Below, piece by piece: positions 1 to 7,700 of a stretch of DNA of 11,795 bases (position 1 is its first letter; the number at the start of each line of letters is the position of its first letter). Under the pieces are notes generated by a model. That model saw only the letters and a program-made list of their open reading frames with translations. It ran no database searches and was not told where the DNA came from. The stretch is from Planctomycetota bacterium (lineage in GTDB: Bacteria > Planctomycetota > Planctomycetia > Gemmatales > Gemmataceae). The translations under genes were made by a program, and so were the position numbers. The stretch covers positions 1-11,795 of the forward strand of contig JAGWVO010000081.1 in NCBI GenBank assembly GCA_018970845.1, given 5' to 3'.

Positions 1-101
1 ATTTGAAGCTGGTTGATTGGAAGCGCGCCATTACCGGAAAGAACGATGTCATTCTTCCACAATCACAAGATCGTGACACGCAAGTTTTTGCCCGTGGCAT
101 T
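1..101. other. region downstream of the oxidase, no supported feature
   Basis: These 101 bases follow the oxidase stop on the minus strand. A frame opening with ATG at 100-98 runs off the left edge (33 codons) but has no ribosome binding site. I see no strong terminator; the GGAAAGAA/TTCTTCC pair at 36-58 is a bulged weak stem with no T run on the minus strand side. Confidence 0.4.
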
Positions 102-1454
102 TCAGGTGAGCGCCAGCACAAGTTCATCGGCGGCGCGGCGGCCGCTGAGGTACGCGCCATGAACCGTCCCCCGGTAGGTGCCATTGGTGTGCTCGCCTGC
201 GAAATAGAGTCGGCCCTGAGGGCGGGCGATGGTGTCGAAATCCGAGGCCTTGGTTCCCACCGAGGCAAAGCTGTAGGAGCCTTTCGTGTAGGGCTCGCTC
301 CTCCAACGGGTCACTCGTGAGGATTTGAGGGCTGGAGGAGTCGCCCCCAAAATGGGGCGGATAGCTGTGAGCGCATCCTGCGTCGCCTGGGGGTCGGAAA
401 GGGATTCCAACCGCAGCGCCTCGCCACCCGTGTATATCACGACGAGGATATTGGCCCGATTGTTGAGTTTCTTGACATTCAAGGCGTAACAGGCGCGTCC
501 GGCCGCTCCAACGGCCCTGCAAAAACCGAAGTACTGCATTCCGGCGGGCCAGGTGGACTGGGTGAATTCCAGAATAACCTTGTTCACGGTGCCGAATCCG
601 ACGCGGTTGATGGCGGCAAGCTTGGTGGAGGCGAGTCCCGGGGAAAACCGGATCGATCCGGCTTTCAGGACCCCCAAGGGAACCGTGAGGACCACGGCAT
701 CGGCGGTGATGGTGCCACCTTGGTATTCCACCGTGATATCGCTGGCTGTTTGGCTGATGGAATTCACGGGGGAGCCGGTGCGGATCTCGTATCCGTTCAC
801 CAATGGCTGAAGCAGTCGGTCGTAACCGTTGGTGACAATGACATCGCTGCCGCCGAACTCCTCATCCTCCATGCCCTGAAGGGCGGAAAGCTGGTCAAGG
901 GGGGCGCCGGTGTCGAATTCGGTCCATGCGGCGCCGAAATATCGCATGACTGGGTCGTTGAAAAGGGTGCCTAGTTGGGCTGTCATGGCTTGTTGGAACG
1001 ACATATCGCGGCCGGTCCGCGCAGCCGTCGACCTGGCCCGGTTGGTGAGCCTGTCATAGGTGGCCTCCTTGGGATCCACCGCGGAATAGGGAAGGGGAGC
1101 GCCCGTTGCGGCATATACTCGCACGAGGTCATCCGGTGTGACCGCCGTGGTGAGGCCCGCCCTCGAGGCCAACGCCACCAGCGGATTGGCTTGTGAAGGG
1201 CCATGAATCCATGAGGCTCCCAGATCGATGGGCATGGCAAATGAGCGGTCGGTATTGATGCGGCCTCCCAGGCGGGACCTGGCTTCCAGCATCACCACCT
1301 GGTGCCCTTGGGCGGCGAGTTGTGAGGCGGCAGCCACTCCCGCGATGCCCCCGCCGATGACGACGATATCCAAGGGCGCATTGGCCGCTTTCAAATGCCG
1401 AGCCGACGCCATGGCCGTCACGGCCCCGCCAATCATTCCGCGCCTTGTGATCAT
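102..1454 (-). CDS. FAD-dependent flavin monoamine/polyamine oxidase family protein, probably exported
   Basis: A 450-residue amine oxidase, expected to oxidise a primary or secondary amine to an imine/aldehyde with release of H2O2. Seen: the dinucleotide-binding GGGIAG at 34-39, E57 to bind the ADP ribose, the EARSRLGGRINT block at 57-68, GASWIHG at 79-85, and the C-terminal FAD motif FAGEHT at 418-423. K292 in GFGTVNKVILEF aligns with the conserved flavin-proximal lysine of LSD1 and polyamine oxidases. An aromatic RWRSEPYTKGSY block lies near 385-396. The N-terminus TRRGMIGG followed by a short apolar stretch resembles a twin-arginine signal, though it is weakly hydrophobic, so periplasmic location is an inference. 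GGAG seven bases before the ATG supports the start. Length is normal for the family. The substrate cannot be read from the sequence; polyamine, tyramine or another amine are all possible. Confidence 0.92.
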   Translation of the reverse strand: MITRRGMIGGAVTAMASARHLKAANAPLDIVVIGGGIAGVAAASQLAAQGHQVVMLEARSRLGGRINTDRSFAMPIDLGASWIHGPSQANPLVALASRAGLTTAVTPDDLVRVYAATGAPLPYSAVDPKEATYDRLTNRARSTAARTGRDMSFQQAMTAQLGTLFNDPVMRYFGAAWTEFDTGAPLDQLSALQGMEDEEFGGSDVIVTNGYDRLLQPLVNGYEIRTGSPVNSISQTASDITVEYQGGTITADAVVLTVPLGVLKAGSIRFSPGLASTKLAAINRVGFGTVNKVILEFTQSTWPAGMQYFGFCRAVGAAGRACYALNVKKLNNRANILVVIYTGGEALRLESLSDPQATQDALTAIRPILGATPPALKSSRVTRWRSEPYTKGSYSFASVGTKASDFDTIARPQGRLYFAGEHTNGTYRGTVHGAYLSGRRAADELVLALT

Positions 1455-1486
1455 GTTCCGACTCCGGCCATCGATATGGGCACAAG

Positions 1487-1515
1487 AACCTAGGTCGGGA
1501 TTTCAGGATTTGCAA
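1487..1515 (-). promoter_or_regulatory. candidate sigma-70-like promoter of the amine oxidase
   Basis: Reading the minus strand, TTGCAA (1515-1510) is followed after 17 bases by TAGGTT (1492-1487). The latter keeps the first T, the A and the last T of a -10 box. Transcription would start near 1480, giving a leader of about 25 bases that contains the GGAG ribosome binding site. The -35 lies inside the palindrome TTTGCAAA, so a factor binding that palindrome would block the promoter. The boxes are poor matches to the E. coli consensus and planctomycete promoters are poorly known, so this is tentative. Confidence 0.3.
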
Positions 1516-1541
1516 ACAGGTCGGGAAATTTTTGCAAACAC
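1492..1541. repeat. imperfect tandem duplication with paired TTTGCAAA palindromes
   Basis: Two copies of AGGTCGGGA (1492-1500 and 1518-1526) are each followed by TTTGCAAACA (1509-1518 and 1531-1540). Both parts are exact repeats; the filler between them differs by four bases. TTTGCAAA (1509-1516, 1531-1538) is a perfect 8-base palindrome, and the two copies are 22 bases apart, about two helical turns. The element lies 38-87 bases upstream of the oxidase start and overlaps its candidate promoter, so it looks like a paired operator, but no regulator is known from this window. Confidence 0.5.
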
Positions 1542-1543
1542 AA

Positions 1544-1568
1544 TCGCCCCGGCAAAAGCCCGGGGCGA
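1544..1568 (-). terminator. rho-independent-like terminator downstream of the giant gene
   Basis: A perfect 9-base-pair GC-rich stem, TCGCCCCGG (1544-1552) with CCGGGGCGA (1560-1568), encloses the 7-base loop CAAAAGC. On the minus strand it is followed by the T-rich TTGTGTTTGC; on the plus strand it is followed by a G-rich run, so it works best for minus-strand transcription. It lies about 140 bases after the giant gene's stop and 90 bases before the oxidase start, which would separate the two genes transcriptionally. The U tract is interrupted, so strength is uncertain. Confidence 0.6.
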
Positions 1569-1615
1569 GGTGGGGGCCCGAAAGAATCCGCAAGCCCCGC
1601 CGGCTCATATCATCG

Positions 1616-1632
1616 TTCCGATGGGATCGGAA
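1616..1632. repeat. perfect 7-bp dyad in the giant gene's 3' region
   Basis: TTCCGAT (1616-1622) and ATCGGAA (1626-1632) form a perfect inverted repeat around three bases. It lies about 80 bases beyond the giant gene's stop and has no T run on either side, so it is not a terminator by itself. It may be an RNA 3'-end stabilising hairpin or a protein site; chance is possible. Confidence 0.3.
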
Positions 1633-1710
1633 TCGGCAGGCCCATAGACGGGTTCATGGAAAAATTGATCTGCCGCGAGGGCTTCCCAAGAATCTCCATA
1701 ATCTGGCGTT

Positions 1711-4700
1711 TCACGAAATGATCGTCAGGTTGGTTCCCAGGGTGAGGGATGTGATCACGGGTGAAATGAAGTTGCTGTAAACGACTGCTCCATTGGCCTT
1801 GTAGGCCTTGACCAATCCCCGGGTTCCCTGGGCCGCTCCGGCGATGATTTCCAGCGTGCCGTCGTTGTCGATGTCGCCCAGGCCAATGTTCACGCCTCCG
1901 GAATAGGAAGAGGTGAACGGTTGGATTTGCTTCAAAAGGGTGCCGTTGGGTTGGAACACGCGAAGCAGGGGCAAGATTCCCGACCCCACTCCACCGATGA
2001 TCTCGTTGAAGCCGTCGCCATTGATATCCCCCACACGGATGCTGAACGAAGACATCGGTGTCGAAAAGGCCCGGAAGGCATAAAGCGGCGCGGCCGTGTT
2101 ATTGAGATCGAACACCCGCACATTAGCGTTCACGAGGGATCCCACGGCCAGGATGCTTTTCCCGAGGCTGTCGGGGTTGGAAAGCGCCAAATCGACTCCA
2201 CCCCTGTAGCTGGTTCCAAATGCGTTGAACTGGCGGAGAACCGTTCCATAGACGCTGTCATAAACCTTCACGGCAGGATTGGCTCCTGGACCGGCGCCCG
2301 CCACGATCAGCGAGCGCAGCGTTCCGCCCAAATCGGCGATTCCGGCCGAAACCCTGGCGCCGCCCATGAAACCCGGGAAGACATTGAACCTGTACGCCTG
2401 CCGACCGGTGGCGGCATCGATCACCATCATCGTTCCCGCGCTGCCAGTGGATGCCATGGAAACAACCAGCGCGTCCGCCTTGCCATCGCCCGTCCGGTCA
2501 ACCGTGTCGACATCCACCAAACCGACATAGCCGGCAAACGGCCTGAACTGGCGGAAGACTCCGCCTGTGGTACCCAGTTGAACAAGTCCGGTGGTGGCGG
2601 AGACCATGACACCCCGGGCAAGGGAAAACGGCGCGGTGATGACCGGACCGGTCGGCGCGGGCACGGTGTTGATGGCGGTCAGCACCACATCGTTGGCGCC
2701 CGTTCCGCCTTGGTAGGTGATGATGAACCTTTGGCTTCCCAGGTTCACCGTCGAGCCTTCGGGCAGGCCGGCGAAGGTGCCGGAGACGGGAAGCGCGCCG
2801 GTGTTATCGATGATGGTGTAATGGCTGCCGATCATCGGCGTGAAGGGAACGGTCTGGACCAGTCCAAGGGTTCCGGCCAGCGTGACCCCATCTGAAACAA
2901 TTTGACTGTAACCAGTTCCTGGAACGGTTCCATTGACCTCAACCACATAGTTATTGCCCGCGCCCAGGTTGGCCGGCCCGGAGGAGAGGAAACTGCCGGC
3001 GCTTTGGCCGGGTCTCACCGTGCCGCCCTTGGCGCTGAGGCTGGCCATGTCGCCCGTGCCCCGAAGGGTTCCTCCCGCCACGATGACATCGCTCTTGGCG
3101 AGCGAACCGGTGAGAACCAGTGTGCCAGCGTTGATGTTGGTGTCGCCCGTGAAGGTATTGGCTCCGGAGACGGCAAGCGTGCCGGTTCCGTTGAATGTGA
3201 GCCCGCCGGGGCCTGCCAGTGCCTGTGCGAGGGAAGAAGCGCCCGGGGCGGTGATCTCGAGTCCTCCCGTCGCGGAAACAGGGCCGCCATCGCTGATGCC
3301 ACCTGAAAGCGCTGAAAGGGAAAAAAGTCCGGCAACCGTGCCGGCAAATGAAATACTCCCTGAATTGACTATGGCGGCATTCCCGTCCGCCGTGCCGGCG
3401 GTGATCAGGCCCAAGGCTGAAAGCTGATCAACCAGAATGCCATGGCCGGTACCCGTGGCGTTGAACGAGGCTGTTCCGCCCGCCGAAACGGGCATCGAGT
3501 CGGAAATGTCTCCCGCGGCGTCGGCGGAGAGATTGCCAGTCGCGATGCCAGCCAGGGCCAGGTCGAGGGTGTTGGTGACCGACACATCCCGGCCTTGGAA
3601 GTTGAAGCCGCCCGCCAGCGCGTTGGCGGGTGAACCAAGGCTGATATCGAAACCAGCGGCGTTGACGGTCGTCGCCCCTGATACAGCCAAGGCCCCCGCC
3701 GCCTGGCTGACCGTCCCGCCGGATGTCAGTTCCATGGTGCCGCTGATGGTTCCCGCGTTCAAGCTGGTGGCCACGATGTTGTTGAGGCTCGCGTTTGTTG
3801 CCGAGAGGCCGACAGGACCTCCAAAGGTGTTGGCAAGCATGAAGACAATGTCTCCGGCATTGGCCGCGAGGCTTGATGCCCCCGTCGCGGCGATCGTTCC
3901 GGTTTGCGAAAGGCTCAGGCCGGAAAGCGACAAGGTTCCAACAGCGGTACCCATGGCGATCTCGAGGGAATTGGAGGCCGCCAGTGCCGTGTTCTTGCCC
4001 GTGAAGGTAACGGACCCGGTGAAAACATTCATCGGATCGGCAAGTGAGATATCCCCGCCCGACGAAATCAACGATGTGGAACCCGCTATCGAGATGGCGC
4101 CACCTTGCCCGATGCCAACCGATTGAACCTGAAGCGTGCCCGATGCCTTGCCCGGCCCAAGCACCAAATTGTTGGCATCGGTGAGGCGGACATCGCGGGC
4201 GCCGAAGCCGACCGGGCCGACGAAGTCATTGCCGGCGTTGTCAAGCAGGATGTCCGCACCGGAGGCCGCGGCCAGGGTTGACGAGCCTGCCACAAAAAGG
4301 CTTGAGCCGAGGACCTGGTCGATGCCCATGGAGGTCGAGGCGAAATTTCCGCCCACGCTTGAGTTGGTGAATAGGAGCGCGGTCGAGGCGTTGATGGTGG
4401 CCCCACCGGCGGAATTGATGGCTACCGCCCCACCGAAGGTGTTGGCCGAATCGTTGAGGATGATGTCGGACTTGGAGGTTGAGAGCGTGGTTGTGCCCGC
4501 CACGGCAAGCGTGCCTGATTGGGTGATGGATGGAGCGCTGAGCGTCAGGTTCCCCATCGCTGTGCCTGCGCCAACCGGCATGTTGGTCAAGTCCGCAAGG
4601 CTAACACTATTGGCTGAGAAGGTCACCGGGCCCGTGAAGGAGTTGCCGGGATTGGCAAGGGTGATGTCGGTTCCAGTCAGGTCAATGGCGCCGGTCGCGC

Positions 4701-7700
4701 TGAATGGCGCCGATTGCGAGATGGTGGAGGTGCTGAACAGGGTGAGCGAGCCAGCGACCGCCCCGCCAGCCAGATTGATTGGGGCGCCAGTCGCGTAAGT
4801 GGAATCACCCGTGGTTCCCGTCGTGCTGAGGATGATCGACCCCGTGACGATGGTTTGGTCGAGGAAAATGTCCGCATCCGCCTGGTAAGTGGTGAAGTTG
4901 CCGTTGCCGCCGATGGTGACCAGCGCGGTGTCGGTGATATTCCCGGTGATGGCGCCCGCGTTTAGAGTCCCGCTGATGGAACTTGCGGCGAGGGACAGGG
5001 CCAGGTTGTTGAGAATCGTGGCATTGCCGCCGGTGCTGATGGCGAGGGTGCCGGCGACATTCAGGTTGGCGAGGCCAATGTTCACCCCAGTGAAACCCGC
5101 GTTGCCGCCAACCGTGATCAGGCCGCCTATGCCATTGAGAGCGCCGGTTGCCGAAACCGTCAGGTTGCCGTTTGCCAGGCTTGGCCCGCTGAGTGTCAGG
5201 GAGGTGGCATTGTTGAGGATGACATCCTTGCCGGTGAAAGTGATTCCACCACCAAGGTTGTTGGCTAGTCCGAGCGTCATGTTCCCTGAAATGGGAGCGT
5301 TGATCGTGGTTAACCCCGCGACGCTGAGCGCTGCCGATTGCGTGACGGCACCACCAGTGGTCACCAGCAGGGATCCGCCAAGAGTGATGGAATCAAGCAC
5401 AAGGGCGTTGATGTCATTGATCGTGGCGTTTGCGGCCGATGTGATGCCCACCGATGCGAAATTGTTGGCCTTGTCGAGCGAGATGCTCGCTCCCGGAGTT
5501 GTAAGGACCGCGCTTCCGGAAACCGTCAGGGAACCTCCGCTCTGGCTGATTCCGAGCGGAGACGACAGGACGAGGTTGCCCGTGGCCGCGCCCGCTCCCG
5601 ACAGGGACAGGCTAGTCGTGTCGCGGATGGTGACATTGGAACCGGTGAAAGCCAGGTCGCCGCCAAAACTATTGGCATCCGGCAAATGGATGGTTCCCGC
5701 GCACGAAAGGCTTGAGCTACCCACGACGGCGAGTGTCCCGCCAGATTGCCCAAGGGATCCGGCATTGACATTCAGGGTCGCGGAAGCCAAGGCTCCTCCC
5801 GTCAGGTTCACGGCGTTGGAAGCCGTGATGATTAGCGGGCCGAAGGCGTTGCCGGCATTGTTGTATCCGATGTTCAGGCTGTCCGCGGTGATGTCAAGCT
5901 TGCCTCCCGGCGTTGTCGCATTCACGAGTCCGAGGGTAGATGATCCTCCGAGCTTGATTGTTCCCTGGAGGTTGGTTTGGGTGAGCCGCGCCAAGCCCGA
6001 GCCAATGGTGGTGCCGTCGCCGTCGTTGTTGCCTATGGAAACTGGACCCGTGTTGCCGAATGAAACCGGTCCTCCAATGGTGTTGCTCGTTCCGAAAATG
6101 GAGAGGGCATAGGCTCCTGCGGCGGCCGAAATCCCGCCCGCGATGTTCAGGTTGTCGGCGAACACGATCGTGCCGGTGTTCGTTCCGTTGATTTGCGCGC
6201 TTAGCGCCGTGACCGCGCCACCAAACACCGCTCCGGTGGAATCAAGCACGGCCAAGGCCGCGGCGTTGGTGATCGCCCCGCTCACGCTGATGGGGCCGCT
6301 GCCAGCCATGCCCGACATGCCGTCAAGGGACAGGTTGTGATTGTCGGCATTGATGCCGCCATTGATTGTCACCCCGTCTCCCGTAAGCACGCTGTTCCCT
6401 GTGAGGGCCAATGCTCCCGTGATGGAAAGGCCCGCGCCAGCCGTGAGATCGGCGCCAACGCTGATGGCCGCGGCGGAGACGCTCACGGCGCCATCCAGCA
6501 GGTTCTGCGTGGGCAACACGGTTGACGCGCCGGTCACCATGAGGCCGGTCACCAGGGAGCCGGTTCCGCCCGTGCCGAAACCCTTGAGCGCCCCAAGCGT
6601 GATGACACCGGCGGTTCCACCGGTGACGATGAGGCCGTAGGTTTTGCCGCTCGTGGCGAAGATCCCGGCCGCGCCGCCGGTGATGTCGATGTTCGCGCCC
6701 GCGGGAACGGCACCCGTGGCCGTCGTGTCGATCGTGACATTCGCGTCAACCTGGACGGCATCGTTGATCACCACGGGCGTTCCCGCCGTGACGATGTTGG
6801 CTCCCAACACGGTCGTGGCGCCTGAACCGAGAATGGTGACTCCGACGCCGGTCATCGCCGTGGAAACAAGGGGGCCGGTCACCTGCACCTTGCCCCCTCC
6901 CCCGTTGGCAACAATGGTCAGGGGCGACGCGCTGGCGGAATTGCCCACTGTCACCAATCCGGAATCACCCGACTGGCCGATCACAAGGCCTGAAGCGCTT
7001 ATGGCGTTGATCATCGATTGGCTGATCTTCAAGCCGGGTGCGGGACTGGAAGTGGCGGAACCCAAAAAGATGCTTCTGTTCATCGTGAACGGTTCGAGCG
7101 CGACCGTTGTCAACCCTGAGATGCTTCCCGGCCCGGAATTGATGAAGATGTTGTCCGATCGAAGCGTCAGGCTGTTGCCGCCCCCGGCGATGGTTGTGAG
7201 GGCACCCACGGTGATGTTGCCTCCCTTGGCCTGCACCAGAATGTCGCCGGTCATCGTGATGGTGGCGCCCGCCAATGATGTGCCGAGATTGATGTTTCCT
7301 GTTTCTGATACAACCTGCCCGCCTCCGAGGTTCAGGATTCCCGTGAGATCGGTGGCGCCGGCCAATCCAGTCCTTGTTGTCAGCGTGTTGCCCGCGAGGG
7401 TGACACCACCGGTCAGGCTCAGCGATGCCCCCGCCGGCGAGGCGCCCGCATTGGTGGTGTCCAGGGTGGCGTCCGCAGAGAGGAGAACGCGGTCGAGATG
7501 AATGGGGGCGGCTGAACTGCCGATGAATCCGGCGATGGAACTGGCATATCCCGGAGTGAGGGCGCTCACATCCAGTCCGCCGCCAAAAAGCAACATGTCC
7601 GATGTTGAATTGCCGATCACCACGGAGCCTGTGTTGGAAAGAAGGGTCGCGCCCGTGATAATGGTTCCCGATCCTGTCATGCTCACCGAATAATTGTTGG

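Noticed and set aside
1..100. Minus-strand frame starting at 100-98 directly after the oxidase stop
   Set aside because: Only 33 codons are visible, there is no ribosome binding site, and the product has no recognisable features; it could be a real truncated gene but cannot be supported.
1921..2895. Open 324-codon plus-strand frame opposite the FG-GAP-like region
   Set aside because: Antisense shadow; the charged, H/G/R-rich product has no recognisable fold, while the minus frame has FG-GAP blades.
4889..6112. Open 407-codon plus-strand frame opposite the giant gene
   Set aside because: It is a shadow of the GC-rich repeat codons on the other strand; its product is proline- and valine-rich low-complexity sequence with no domain, and the minus-strand frame shows clear repeats.
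6644..7501. Open 285-codon plus-strand frame opposite the giant gene
   Set aside because: Same reason: antisense of repeat-rich coding sequence, no motif or ribosome binding site.
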